Source: CAYXSX01 sp964493095
Lineage (GTDB): Bacteria > Pseudomonadota > Alphaproteobacteria > Micavibrionales > Micavibrionaceae
DNA length: 29,413 nucleotides
NCBI GenBank assembly: GCA_964493095.1
Contig: CAZBNG010000022.1
Span: 1-29,413 of the forward strand
Reading direction: 5' to 3'
The notes beneath the pieces are model-generated. The model worked only from the letters and a program-made list of their open reading frames with translations, was not told the DNA's origin and searched no databases. Of the stretch, positions 1 through 7,435 are shown piece by piece; position 1 is the first letter of the stretch; each line of letters begins with the position of its first letter. The position numbers and the translations under genes are program-made.

Positions 1-126
1 GCCTGCAAGGGCGAAACACAGGGCTACGGCAATGATCTGGTATAGCGTTCCGGGAGTCCAGACGTATTCGCTCACCCATGCGGAAAAGCTTTGCCATGCC
101 TGATGAGGGTCGAAATTCTTCATCAT
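1..126 (-). CDS. N-terminus of a membrane protein (partial)
   Basis: The minus strand opens with two adjacent ATG codons (126-124 and 123-121) and stays open to the window edge, giving 42 residues beginning MMKNFDPHQAWQSF. The last visible residues (about 27-42, LYQIIAVALCFALAG) look like the start of a first transmembrane helix. Only the extreme N-terminus is present. It is arranged divergently from gloA, with about 70 bases between the starts. A short amphipathic start followed by a helix near residue 28 is compatible with a mechanosensitive-channel-type or other polytopic inner-membrane protein, but this is a guess from style and no family motif is visible. Confidence 0.6.
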   Translation of the reverse strand, partial: MMKNFDPHQAWQSFSAWVSEYVWTPGTLYQIIAVALCFALAG

Positions 127-196
127 GGGAACAGCTTACTTGATTTTACGTTCGGCGCAACTATCGTTATTGGAAACGAATAACAGGAGAGCAAAA

Positions 197-652
197 ATGG
201 AATATCTGCACACCATGGTCAGGGTGAAGAACCTCGAAGAAGCGCTGGATTTTTATTGCGGCAAGCTGGGACTGGTGGAAATCAGCCGCAAGGACGTATC
301 CCCCGGGAAATATACGTTGGTTTTCCTCGCCGCGCCGGGCGATGAAGCTCAGGCCCGGGAAACAAAAGCGCCGATGCTGGAGCTGACTTACAACTGGCCT
401 GATGCAAACGGCCATGTGGAGGAATATACGGGCGGGCGCAATTTCGGCCATCTGGCGTTCCGGGTGAACGATATTTACAAAACCTGCGAGAAACTGGAAA
501 AAGCCGGTGTTACCATTAACCGCCCGCCGCGCGATGGCTATATGGCTTTTATTAAATCCCCGGACGGGATTTCGATTGAGCTTTTGCAAAAGGGGGATGC
601 GCTTAAGCCTCAAGAGCCTTGGGTTTCAAAGGAAAATGTTGGGTCTTGGTAA
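197..652 (+). CDS. gloA: Lactoylglutathione lyase (glyoxalase I)
   Basis: Converts the hemithioacetal of methylglyoxal and glutathione to S-lactoylglutathione in the cytoplasm, the first step of methylglyoxal detoxification. The 151-residue protein is a two-module VOC-fold enzyme. The four metal ligands expected from E. coli GloA are all present: His5 (YLHTMVRV), Glu62 (PMLELTYN), His85 (FGHLAFRV) and Glu128 (ISIELLQ). The start at 197 is chosen because AGGAGA at 185-190 lies six bases upstream and His5 then falls at the canonical position. The frame stays open upstream to 125, but that extension lacks family similarity and overlaps the divergent neighbour. The C-terminus is about 15 residues longer than in E. 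coli. Function is known for the family; the identification is close to certain. Confidence 0.95.
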   Translation: MEYLHTMVRVKNLEEALDFYCGKLGLVEISRKDVSPGKYTLVFLAAPGDEAQARETKAPMLELTYNWPDANGHVEEYTGGRNFGHLAFRVNDIYKTCEKLEKAGVTINRPPRDGYMAFIKSPDGISIELLQKGDALKPQEPWVSKENVGSW

Positions 653-674
653 GTGCATGAACGGCGTTGCGTTC

Positions 675-701
675 TTGACATAGGTTTTGCCGCTGTATTA
701 A
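675..701 (+). promoter_or_regulatory. Candidate promoter for the pentapeptide gene
   Basis: TTGACA at 675-680 is a perfect sigma70 -35 box. A -10-like TATTAA lies at 696-701 after a short 15-base spacer (alternatively TTAAGA at 698-703 with a 17-base spacer). It sits between gloA and the pentapeptide-repeat gene. The -10 region overlaps the left arm of the inverted repeat at 698-725. Confidence 0.4.
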
Positions 702-725
702 GACCTTCGCAAAAAGAGGTCTTAA
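698..725 (+). promoter_or_regulatory. Inverted repeat masking the RBS of the pentapeptide gene
   Basis: TTAAGACCT (698-706) and AGGTCTTAA (717-725) are perfect 9-base inverted repeats around a 10-base loop. The right arm contains the only Shine-Dalgarno-like bases (AGAGG, 715-719) for the ATG at 729. In RNA the hairpin would hide that site; in DNA it could be an operator over the -10 box. The symmetry is seen directly; a regulatory role is inferred. Confidence 0.5.
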
Positions 726-728
726 ACT

Positions 729-1016
729 ATGCTACGAAACAAAGATGATTGTGTTGTCGAAGCAATACTGGATGGCTTGAATTTTAGGGGTGCGACATGG
801 TCGGGTCAGGATTTGCGCCAAACCAGCTTTCTGGGTGCGAATTTTGACGAGGCGGATTTACGAGGAAGTAAATTCACAATACCCCTGTGTTTACGGGCAT
901 CATTTCAAGGCGCTGCTTTAAAGGGGGCGGCCTTTTATGGTCATGACGGGGGGCGCGTCAGGCCGCTGTTTTCTGAAGATATGGTTTTGCTCGGGGGATT
1001 GGGGCCGGTTTGTTAA
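729..1016 (+). CDS. Small pentapeptide-repeat protein
   Basis: A 95-residue protein whose central part (about residues 16-68) follows the A(D/N)Lxx pentapeptide pattern, with units such as LNFRG, QDLRQ, ANFDE, ADLRG, ASFQG and AALKG. Such repeats fold into a right-handed quadrilateral beta helix. Large members can mimic DNA (the Qnr/MfpA gyrase-protection proteins), but this one has only about two coils and a glycine-rich tail, so no specific function can be assigned. There is no signal peptide or membrane segment. It stands alone between gloA and a terminator, with its own promoter-like sequence and a hairpin over the ribosome binding site. The start is the only ATG that keeps the repeats in frame. 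It could be a remnant of a longer gene. Confidence 0.75.
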   Translation: MLRNKDDCVVEAILDGLNFRGATWSGQDLRQTSFLGANFDEADLRGSKFTIPLCLRASFQGAALKGAAFYGHDGGRVRPLFSEDMVLLGGLGPVC

Positions 1017-1050
1017 AAAAGCCCGGAATTTTTTAGCTCCGGGCTTTTTT
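1015..1050. terminator. Bidirectional intrinsic terminator
   Basis: AAAAAAGCCCGGA (1015-1027) pairs with TCCGGGCTTTTTT (1038-1050) around a 10-base loop. This is a 13-base stem with a T run on each strand. It lies between the convergent pentapeptide gene and tetR gene and can serve both. Confidence 0.9.
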
Positions 1051-1068
1051 GCATTCATGTTCAGGCAT

Positions 1069-1716
1069 CTATTCAGCCAGCAGGAATTTCAGGGCTTCCT
1101 GGGAATAATCCGTTTCAAATCCGTCGTTAAAGTCATACGGATGGGCCAGCAGGCGGAAGAAAATGGGGCCGCAGATCATGTCCACCGCCATTTTAATTTC
1201 AATATCCGTACGAAACTCACCGTCTTCCTGACCCTGCAGGATGCTGTATTCAATCGCATCGATAAGGGGACCGAGGAAACCGTCTTCGAAGACGCGCAGG
1301 CTGGCTTCATCGCCCTGTGCTTCGCTGAAAAGCTGGGCAATGGTCTGGCCGTTATTGCTGTGAAGCAGGCGGATCAGCTTGTCGACCTGCATGCGGATAG
1401 CTTCGGTGTTGTTGTGTGCCGTAGGCATCGGTGCACGCATGCCGGGCTGGTTAACGAGAGCGTCCATTACTACTGCGGCTTTGTTAGGCCACCAGCGGTA
1501 AATCGTGGTCTTTCCTACCTTGGCTTTTTTGGCAATCGCTTCAATGGAAAGCTCCTGCACTGACATGTGCAGCAGCAGCTTGTTTGTAGAATCCAGAATT
1601 TTTTTGCGTGATTTTTCAGAACGGGGGCGGCCCTTTTTTGCAGTTGGTTCTTCGTTGTCCTGCATAATGGGCTCGTCGACTTGAGTAGCTACTCGTGACA
1701 TGTTCAGGGCGTTCAT
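1069..1716 (-). CDS. TetR-family transcriptional regulator
   Basis: A 215-residue TetR-type repressor. After a basic linker (KKGRPRSEKSRKK) the N-terminal helix-turn-helix reads LSIEAIAKKAKVGKTTIYRWW with NKAAVVMDAL after it, the standard TetR recognition-helix pattern. The C-terminal half is an all-helical ligand-binding and dimerisation domain of the kind often labelled TetR_C_11. Ligand and targets cannot be read from the sequence. The start at 1716 is chosen because AAGGAGGAG (1729-1721) stands four bases upstream; an open frame continues upstream to 1812 without a ribosome site. The gene is divergent from the RimK-like ligase across a 319-base spacer, so it may regulate itself and that ligase; this is inference from layout only. 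Confidence 0.9.
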   Translation of the reverse strand: MNALNMSRVATQVDEPIMQDNEEPTAKKGRPRSEKSRKKILDSTNKLLLHMSVQELSIEAIAKKAKVGKTTIYRWWPNKAAVVMDALVNQPGMRAPMPTAHNNTEAIRMQVDKLIRLLHSNNGQTIAQLFSEAQGDEASLRVFEDGFLGPLIDAIEYSILQGQEDGEFRTDIEIKMAVDMICGPIFFRLLAHPYDFNDGFETDYSQEALKFLLAE

Positions 1717-2035
1717 CGCGCTCCTCCTTTTATAGGCTGGATGTTTCTTTTTAAACTCATCGTTTCGTATTAAATGCGGCTGCATCATGGGGCAATTTCG
1801 ATACGGAAGCAAGGTGGAAAATTAAAAAAAATGCAAGAGAGTGAAAAATTTTATCCTGATATTTTTAGATTACTGCCATGGGGACGGCTGGCCGCGATAC
1901 GCCGCACAAAGTTTTAAAAAGGTAAATTTGCGCAAAGGGCTGTTTTGCTTTATTTTATAAAATAATCATGACATAACGGCGCATCGTTTTTTCGGTGCTT
2001 GATTATAAAAACAAAAACAGGAAAGAGGTCGCTTT
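1717..2035. other. Divergent intergenic region (tetR / rimK-like)
   Basis: These 319 bases contain no convincing gene. They are AT-rich with several A or T runs. On the plus strand TTGCGC (1928-1933), 17 bases, TATTTT (1951-1956) is a plausible promoter for the RimK-like gene. TTATTTTATAAAATAA at 1950-1965 is a perfect 16-base palindrome overlapping that -10 box and could be an operator for the divergent TetR protein (inference). GAAAGAGG just before 2036 is the ribosome site of the ligase. Confidence 0.45.
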
Positions 2036-3004
2036 ATGGAAGTCTGGATACTCTTCAATGAAGAAATCGAATCTTCTTCTTCGGAAGCGTTTGAAATTCG
2101 GCGTTTTCTCGAAGAAGGGAAAAAAATGGGGATCGATGTTAAGGTGTTTAAACCCGAGCAGTTTGATCTTCTGGTAAGTGAAGAGGAGAGGGACTCCGTA
2201 CTGATTGACGGGCAGCTTATGCCCCTTCCCGATTTCCTGTTGCCGCGGACCTATGTGGTGGATACCGGTTATTTCGCGCTGGCGGTGATCAGGCAGCTGG
2301 AGCGTCTGGGTGTGCGCACTTTTAATTCATCCGGCGCCATTGAGATGGTCGCCGACAAACTGCACACTCACCAGGTCTTGGCGGAAAGCGGGCTTCCCAC
2401 GCCCACGACGATGCTTGCCAAGTTCCCGCTGGATATCAAGCTGGTGCAAAACACAATCGGTTTTCCGATCGTGGTAAAAACTCTTCTGGGCGTTAATGGT
2501 TCCGGCGTGTTCCTGATCGATAGTGAATCGGCCTTCAAGGACCTGATGGACCTGATCGGCCAGACGAATCCGAATATTCAGCTTATTTTCCAAAAGTTTA
2601 TTGCCAGCAGCAAGGGACGCGATCTGCGGCTTTTTGTCGTGGAAGGCGAAGTGATTGCGGCAATGGAACGGCATGCGGCACCTGGCGGGTTTAAAGCCAA
2701 TTATTCGCAGGGAGGCAGCGTCGTCGAGTTTATCCCTGACGACGAGGCGCGGCGCCTTGCCATCAAGACGGCAGAAATTCTTGATCTGCAGGTATCGGGT
2801 ATCGATCTTCTTTATGACGAGAACGGCTATACGATATGTGAGGCCAATACCTTCCCCGGCTTTAAAGGAATTGAGTCCTGCTGTGACGTCAACGTTCCGC
2901 AGGAAATTTTCAAGGCCATGCAACGCAAGCATGAAAAAGGCAAGGCCGAACGCATTACATTTGCGCAGTTTGAAGCTTTGCGTAATGCAAGGCTGCATCA
3001 GTAA
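2036..3004 (+). CDS. RimK-family ATP-grasp ligase
   Basis: A 322-residue ATP-grasp enzyme of the RimK family, which joins amino acids (often glutamate) to a carboxyl group through an acyl-phosphate. The N-terminal pre-ATP-grasp domain covers about residues 1-100. The ATP-grasp fold follows with Lys148 (FPIVVKTL), a glycine-rich loop LGVNGSGV (151-158), GRDLRLFVVEGE (194-205), and FKANYSQGG (219-227), which is typical of RimK. The metal-binding set is Asp257, Glu269 and Asn271 (ICEANTFPGF). Family members modify ribosomal protein S6, coenzyme F420 or tetrahydromethanopterin, or make small peptides; the substrate here is unknown. S6 modification is the default guess, but rpsF is not nearby. A GAAAGAGG ribosome site precedes the ATG. 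It is transcribed divergently from a TetR gene and converges on the PBP-activator gene with a 26-base gap. Confidence 0.88.
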   Translation: MEVWILFNEEIESSSSEAFEIRRFLEEGKKMGIDVKVFKPEQFDLLVSEEERDSVLIDGQLMPLPDFLLPRTYVVDTGYFALAVIRQLERLGVRTFNSSGAIEMVADKLHTHQVLAESGLPTPTTMLAKFPLDIKLVQNTIGFPIVVKTLLGVNGSGVFLIDSESAFKDLMDLIGQTNPNIQLIFQKFIASSKGRDLRLFVVEGEVIAAMERHAAPGGFKANYSQGGSVVEFIPDDEARRLAIKTAEILDLQVSGIDLLYDENGYTICEANTFPGFKGIESCCDVNVPQEIFKAMQRKHEKGKAERITFAQFEALRNARLHQ

Positions 3005-3030
3005 ACAGCTTTGGATGCCTTTGCAGAGCT

Positions 3031-4533
3031 TTAGAACCGTCCCGGTTGCTGGAAGGTCGTGGGCGCTTCTTCGAGCACAGCGATTTGTCCTCTTTTAAAT
3101 GTCAGGATCGCAAGGCCACGCTCAGCCAGGCCATCGGGACGAAAACGGAAAATACCGTCCAGTCCGGCAAAGCCGTTTGGGTTGCTTATAGAAGCCGCAT
3201 CAAAGGCCGGCGCTCCTGCCGTCTGTATTCCGCTGCGGGCCAGTACGGCAGCCAGCGCGGTGGCGTCATAAGCTAAGGTTGCCAGCCGCGGGGGAACCGT
3301 GCCGTAAAGTTCGCTGTAAAGCTGTTCGAATTCCTGCCTTAAGACGGGGGAGGGGGCGGCGAACCACGCGCCGCTTAAAGAGGGATCGCTTGCCAGACTC
3401 CGGTCATCCCACAATCCGGTGCCCAGGCGTTGAATCTGGCTTGGCAGAAGGTGGTACTGGTTGGCCATTCCCGCGATTGAGTGTGCCTGCTCTCCGCCGA
3501 CCGGTAACAGCAAGGCTTCAAAGGGAAGCGGCATGTTTGCTTTTTTGTCCTGAAGCTGCCGCAGTTTCGCCGCAGCCTCTTTATCGTCAGGGTTGGTTTT
3601 TAAACGTTCCTGCAATGGCCGGATTTCCTGCTCAAACACCGTTTCCCGTTCATCGTACTTACTGAAATTTCGTACAACCGTAGCAAGGTCCCTGCCGCTG
3701 GGATCAAAAAGCTGTATGTCTTCCGTCGTTACTCCCAGACGTGACGCATTTGTGCGGTAAGCGGAGACGACGGCGCTTCCGTATGGGGTGTTCGGAGCGA
3801 GTACGCCAATGCGGTGTATATTATGAGAGGAGGCATAATTCATAACCCTTTCAACCTGATCGAAAGGAATGAATCCCATGATGAAGGCGTTCCCGCCTGC
3901 CAGTGTCCAGTCAGTTGAAAAAGCTACGAGATTGACGTTGGTGCTCTGGGTGACGGCTTTAACTGCGCGTACGGAATCGGCGAATACGGGGCCGAGGATA
4001 AGCTGCGCGCCGTCGCGCAGGGCTGATTTCGCCGCTTTCGTTGCGCCGGCCGCCGTGCCGGCCGTATCGCGCGGCATGAGCTCAAAATTTTTCTGTCCGA
4101 TATCAAAGAGCGCCATCTGGGCGGCTTTAAGCATTGCCTGACCGAGAGAGGCGTTGTTTCCTGAGAGTGGAAGCAGTATTGCAACCTTCACACGCGGCGC
4201 CCGCGGGGAAGTTTGCGTCTGCATTTCCTGAAGTTTTTGTTGGTTCTGAGCTTCAAATTCCCGCTGAGTCAGATAGCCGCCTCCTTCTCCGTTTTCTGCG
4301 CCTGGCAGTGCGTTTTCAGGCGAGGATAAACGCACCTCCCCATTCGGGCCGATCTCAGTATTGGCGGTAGCCATACGGTCGCCGTAAACCGGGGAAAGCT
4401 GGCTTGGAGACTGGTCGGCTTCAGGGTGATTAGCATAGCTCCAGCTCGGGTAACCATTTCCTGTAACGCAGGAGGTCAGTGCAAGCAGGCTCAAAACGAC
4501 AAATAAAAGGCGGAAGGGCTTTAATGTTTTCAT
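3031..4533 (-). CDS. LpoA/LppC-like PBP-activator lipoprotein
   Basis: An exported lipoprotein with a periplasmic-binding-protein fold, the family to which LpoA (outer-membrane activator of PBP1A in enterobacteria) belongs. From the start used here (4533) it has 500 residues. The signal peptide ends in a lipobox (LLALTSC, Cys22), followed by a low-complexity linker and then the binding-protein fold from about residue 110 (KVAILLPLSGNNASLGQAML) to near residue 490. There is a charged insert around residues 300-345 (ERLKTNPDDKEAAAKLRQLQ). Upstream ATGs at 4551 and 4563 are possible and would overlap the divergent rsmI start at 4557; none has a clear ribosome site. The pairing with rsmI-yraN and a BON lipoprotein matches the E. 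coli yraL-yraM-yraN-yraP neighbourhood and supports an envelope-growth role. Activation of a specific PBP is inference. Confidence 0.85.
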   Translation of the reverse strand: MKTLKPFRLLFVVLSLLALTSCVTGNGYPSWSYANHPEADQSPSQLSPVYGDRMATANTEIGPNGEVRLSSPENALPGAENGEGGGYLTQREFEAQNQQKLQEMQTQTSPRAPRVKVAILLPLSGNNASLGQAMLKAAQMALFDIGQKNFELMPRDTAGTAAGATKAAKSALRDGAQLILGPVFADSVRAVKAVTQSTNVNLVAFSTDWTLAGGNAFIMGFIPFDQVERVMNYASSHNIHRIGVLAPNTPYGSAVVSAYRTNASRLGVTTEDIQLFDPSGRDLATVVRNFSKYDERETVFEQEIRPLQERLKTNPDDKEAAAKLRQLQDKKANMPLPFEALLLPVGGEQAHSIAGMANQYHLLPSQIQRLGTGLWDDRSLASDPSLSGAWFAAPSPVLRQEFEQLYSELYGTVPPRLATLAYDATALAAVLARSGIQTAGAPAFDAASISNPNGFAGLDGIFRFRPDGLAERGLAILTFKRGQIAVLEEAPTTFQQPGRF

Positions 4534-4556
4534 GGCTCTGTTATTCTTCATAGAAA

Positions 4557-5462
4557 ATGACATCTGAGATTACAAAAAAACAAACGCCATGGCTACAGGG
4601 GGAAAACCTTACCCCCAACCTTGCGCAAAAACTCCCGGCGGGACTTTATCTGGTGGCAACGCCTATCGGCTCTCTTCGCGATATAACATTGCGGGCACTC
4701 GACGTTCTGGCGGCGGTGGATGAAATTTTTTGCGAAGACACGCGCGTTTCTAAAAAGTTGCTTAATGCCTACGGCATACAAAAGAAGCTTGGCGTTTATA
4801 ACGATCACAGTGATAACGTGGTCAGAGAGAAGATAATAAAGTCGATTGCGGCAGGAAAAAGCATTGCGCTGATCAGCGATGCCGGGATGCCGCTGGTTTC
4901 CGATCCCGGTTATAAGCTAGTGCGCGATTGCCTGGAGCGGGAAATCTACGTTACTTCCGTGCCCGGCGCGAATGCGCCGCTGGCTGCCTTGCAGCTTTCG
5001 GGCCTACCGTCTGACCAGTTTTGCTTTCTGGGGTTTCTGCCCCATAAGGAAAAGGCGCGGCGGGAAGTTCTGGAAACATGGAAGGATGTGCCCGGCACGC
5101 TGGTCGCGTTTGAAAGCGCGCGGCGGCTTTTAAAAACCCTGGAAGACATGGCGGCGGTCCTGCAAGGGCGGGATGTGGCAATCGTGCGTGAAATTACCAA
5201 ACTGCATGAGGAAGTGCGACGTGGCAGTATAGAAGAATTACTTGCTCATTATAATGAATACGGAGAGCCGAGGGGGGAAATTGTGATTGTGGTTGCTCCC
5301 CCTGGCGCGACAGCCTTTTCGAATCAGGATATTCAGCAAAAACTTCGCACAGCGCTTGACGCAATGGGCACCAAAGAGGCCGCCGCGACTGTAGCAAAAG
5401 AAACGGGCGTGTCGCGCAGGGAGCTCTATGCTCTGGCCCTGACTATTAATAAAGGTAAGTAA
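4557..5462 (+). CDS. rsmI: 16S rRNA 2'-O-methyltransferase RsmI
   Basis: Methylates the ribose of C1402 in 16S rRNA, in the decoding centre, using S-adenosylmethionine. The 301-residue protein carries the family landmarks: GLYLVATPIGSLRDITLRAL near residues 27-46, EDTRVSKKLL (about 60-69), SDAGMPLVSDPGYKLV (about 101-116), VPGANAPLAALQLSGLP, and EITKLHEEVRRG followed by GEIVIVV. In the first motif Ser replaces the more usual Asn of PIGNL. The start has no obvious Shine-Dalgarno sequence and lies inside the region where the divergent lipoprotein gene also begins, so the start is provisional. The stop TAA shares one base with the ATG of yraN (TAATG), implying coupled translation. Confidence 0.96.
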   Translation: MTSEITKKQTPWLQGENLTPNLAQKLPAGLYLVATPIGSLRDITLRALDVLAAVDEIFCEDTRVSKKLLNAYGIQKKLGVYNDHSDNVVREKIIKSIAAGKSIALISDAGMPLVSDPGYKLVRDCLEREIYVTSVPGANAPLAALQLSGLPSDQFCFLGFLPHKEKARREVLETWKDVPGTLVAFESARRLLKTLEDMAAVLQGRDVAIVREITKLHEEVRRGSIEELLAHYNEYGEPRGEIVIVVAPPGATAFSNQDIQQKLRTALDAMGTKEAAATVAKETGVSRRELYALALTINKGK

Positions 5463-5833
5463 TGCACGCAAAGCAGAGGAGGCAAAAAGCCTATAAGAAA
5501 GGATTGTGGGCTGAAGCGCTGGCAGCGTTTTATCTTATGCTGCGGGGATATTCTATTATCAGGTGGCGTTATAAATGTCATGTCGGGGAAATTGACCTGA
5601 TTGCGGCAAAGGGCGGTACGCTGGCGGTTGTTGAAGTGAAAGCGCGCAGTGCGTTGTCAGAAGCGCTGGATTCCGTAACCATTCGTAATCGAGCGCGCGT
5701 GGAGCGCGCCACGCTCCATTTTTTAAGCTGCAATCCGGATTTTAGCCGCTCAGCGGTCCGCTTCGACGTTGTGGCCCTCACGGGGCCTTTTTCCATTCAC
5801 CATCTGGACAATGCATGGCAGGCACGTTCATAA
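5462..5833 (+). CDS. yraN: UPF0102 (YraN) nuclease-fold protein
   Basis: A 123-residue member of the UPF0102/YraN family, a conserved protein with a restriction-endonuclease-like fold. The core motif is visible: Glu and Asp in GEIDLIAAKGG (about residues 42-52) followed by VVEVKAR (about 57-63), which is the E...D...ExK arrangement of that fold. N-terminal basic residues and GLWAEALAAFYL are typical. A precise cellular role is not established for the family. It starts within the rsmI stop codon and is followed by the BON lipoprotein after only seven bases, so the three are probably one operon. Confidence 0.93.
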   Translation: MHAKQRRQKAYKKGLWAEALAAFYLMLRGYSIIRWRYKCHVGEIDLIAAKGGTLAVVEVKARSALSEALDSVTIRNRARVERATLHFLSCNPDFSRSAVRFDVVALTGPFSIHHLDNAWQARS

Positions 5834-5840
5834 TAAGTGA

Positions 5841-6452
5841 ATGAAAAACACTCTTCTTTTGGTTTTTGCTACAATATCGCTTCTGGGCATTAACGCTTGC
5901 TCCCTGCTTGGAATGGCAACGGGAACCGGCGCCGTTGTCGGCACTTCCGCCGCGAAAGAAGGTGGTATTAAAACAGCATACAGCGACACCAAGATCCGGA
6001 TTGCGATCAATGATTTGTGGTTCCGATACAGTGTTGAAGCTTTTCGCAAGCTTGATCTGACGGTCAATGACGGGCGCGTGCTTATTACCGGGGTTGTGCA
6101 GGATCCTGAGCAGCGTGTCGAGGCGGTGCGTCTTGCCTGGCAGCCGGAGGGCGTTAAGCAGGTTATTAATGAAATCAGGATTGACGATGGTGAGGGACCG
6201 GCACGTTATGCCCGCGATGTATGGGTTTCCACACGAATAAGGAGCGAACTCATTCTTAATTCGGATATCAAATCTATTAATTATTCGGTCGATACTGTGG
6301 ATGGCGTTGTTTACCTGATGGGGATTGCGCAGAATCAGGAAGAGCTTAACCGGGTTATCGAAGCGGCGCGGACCACTTCGGATGTCCGGGAGGTTGTGAG
6401 TTATGTGAAAATCGCCCGCCCGCCGGAGGAACTGGAAGCGGAAAGCGATTAA
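5841..6452 (+). CDS. Two-BON-domain lipoprotein (DolP/YraP-like)
   Basis: A 203-residue lipoprotein with an N-terminal signal (MKNTLLLVFATISLLGINAC, lipid Cys20) and two BON domains, roughly residues 46-115 and 125-192. Each shows the pattern of a helix, LTVNDGRVLITGVV or YSVDTVDGVVYLMGIA, then a second helix and VxQVxNEI. The E. coli counterpart DolP (YraP) is an outer-membrane lipoprotein that binds anionic phospholipid at division sites and supports outer-membrane integrity. The position downstream of rsmI-yraN matches that locus, supporting orthology. A short acidic tail (EELEAESD) follows the second domain. The start follows yraN closely with only a weak ribosome site (AAGTGA). Confidence 0.88.
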   Translation: MKNTLLLVFATISLLGINACSLLGMATGTGAVVGTSAAKEGGIKTAYSDTKIRIAINDLWFRYSVEAFRKLDLTVNDGRVLITGVVQDPEQRVEAVRLAWQPEGVKQVINEIRIDDGEGPARYARDVWVSTRIRSELILNSDIKSINYSVDTVDGVVYLMGIAQNQEELNRVIEAARTTSDVREVVSYVKIARPPEELEAESD

Positions 6453-6475
6453 AAGAGCAGGAACAAACGTGAATC

Positions 6476-7318
6476 ATGACATTTGACGCCGGGGCCTATC
6501 TTGATGCCATCGCGGAGATGCCCGATGAGGAAATTAATCTGGCGCGCGCCGCTTTGGCTATTGCCGCCGTTGCGCAGCCGGGGGTGCATCTGGACCGGTA
6601 TCTTAACCATCTTGAAAAGCTTAAAGTCCTTACGGCCGAATTTCATGCCGGCCTGCTTCAAAGCGGGGCGCAGGACGACGTTTCTACGCGTCACAATGCT
6701 CTTTTGTCTGTTTTGGGGGTGGAGCTTGGTTATAACGGCGACCAAAAGACTTATGATGACCTTCAGAATGCCAGTCTGATCCGGGTTATAGAGCGGCGCA
6801 AAGGTTTGCCGATTGCGCTTTGCATACTTTATATGCATGCTGCCCGCGCACAGGGGTGGCCGATTGACGGGCTTAATCTGCCCGGGCATTTTGTGTGCCG
6901 TCTTGAAAAAGATGGTGAGCGTCTGATTTTTGATGCGTTTCATAACGGGAAAATCATGGGAGCGCCGGATCTGCGGCAGTTGATAAAACAGGCTGCCGGC
7001 CCTGGTGCGGAACTTTCCGCTTCGTATTTCACGCCATCCCCAAACCGCGACATCCTTATTCGTCTGCAAAATAATATTAAGTTCCGCCAGATTGATGTGG
7101 AGGATTACGAGGGGGCTTATCAAACTGTTGAAATTATGCGTCGTATAGCGCCGCGAGAGTACCGCTTGCTTCTTGATGCCGGAGTTTTATCCGCCAGGAC
7201 TGAAAGGCCCCGTGCCGCCATAGAGTTTCTTGAGGGGTATATCCAAAAGGCGCCGCAGGATCATGACCGTCATGAGGCGTCTGTTTTGCTGCAGGAACTT
7301 CGTGGTCGCCTGAATTAG
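6476..7318 (+). CDS. SirB1-family transglutaminase-like/TPR protein
   Basis: A 280-residue protein of the SirB1 (YchA) family. The N-terminal two thirds is a transglutaminase-like domain with a possible Cys-His-Asp triad: Cys116 in GLPIALCILYMHAAR, His138 in LNLPGHFVCRL and Asp153 in IFDAFHNG. The C-terminal part (about residues 185-280) looks like a helical TPR-like repeat region (YEGAYQTVEIMRRIAP, PRAAIEFLEGYIQKAP). The biochemical role of the family is not settled. The ATG at 6476 follows GCAGGA at a long spacing; no better start is in frame. It lies 23 bases after the BON gene and before pal. Confidence 0.88.
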   Translation: MTFDAGAYLDAIAEMPDEEINLARAALAIAAVAQPGVHLDRYLNHLEKLKVLTAEFHAGLLQSGAQDDVSTRHNALLSVLGVELGYNGDQKTYDDLQNASLIRVIERRKGLPIALCILYMHAARAQGWPIDGLNLPGHFVCRLEKDGERLIFDAFHNGKIMGAPDLRQLIKQAAGPGAELSASYFTPSPNRDILIRLQNNIKFRQIDVEDYEGAYQTVEIMRRIAPREYRLLLDAGVLSARTERPRAAIEFLEGYIQKAPQDHDRHEASVLLQELRGRLN

Positions 7319-7367
7319 TCAAATTTCTTTTGAACTTTTTGTCTATGTCCAGAGTTTAACTTGCAAG

Positions 7368-7382
7368 GCGCTTCCGAAGCGC
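7368..7382 (+). promoter_or_regulatory. Hairpin upstream of pal
   Basis: GCGCTTC (7368-7374) and GAAGCGC (7376-7382) form a near-continuous palindrome. It lies in the 117-base gap between the SirB1 gene and pal and is not followed by a T run, so it is not a clear terminator. It could be an operator, an mRNA-stabilising hairpin or a weak processing site. Confidence 0.35.
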
Positions 7383-7435
7383 TTAATGTGTGTTTTCGGA
7401 TGAGTTCCAAATTTAACGGCAAGGAGAGACCTAAA

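Noticed and set aside
937..1563. 208-codon plus-strand frame overlapping the pentapeptide gene end and tetR
   Set aside because: It is antisense to the tetR helix-turn-helix region and crosses a strong terminator.
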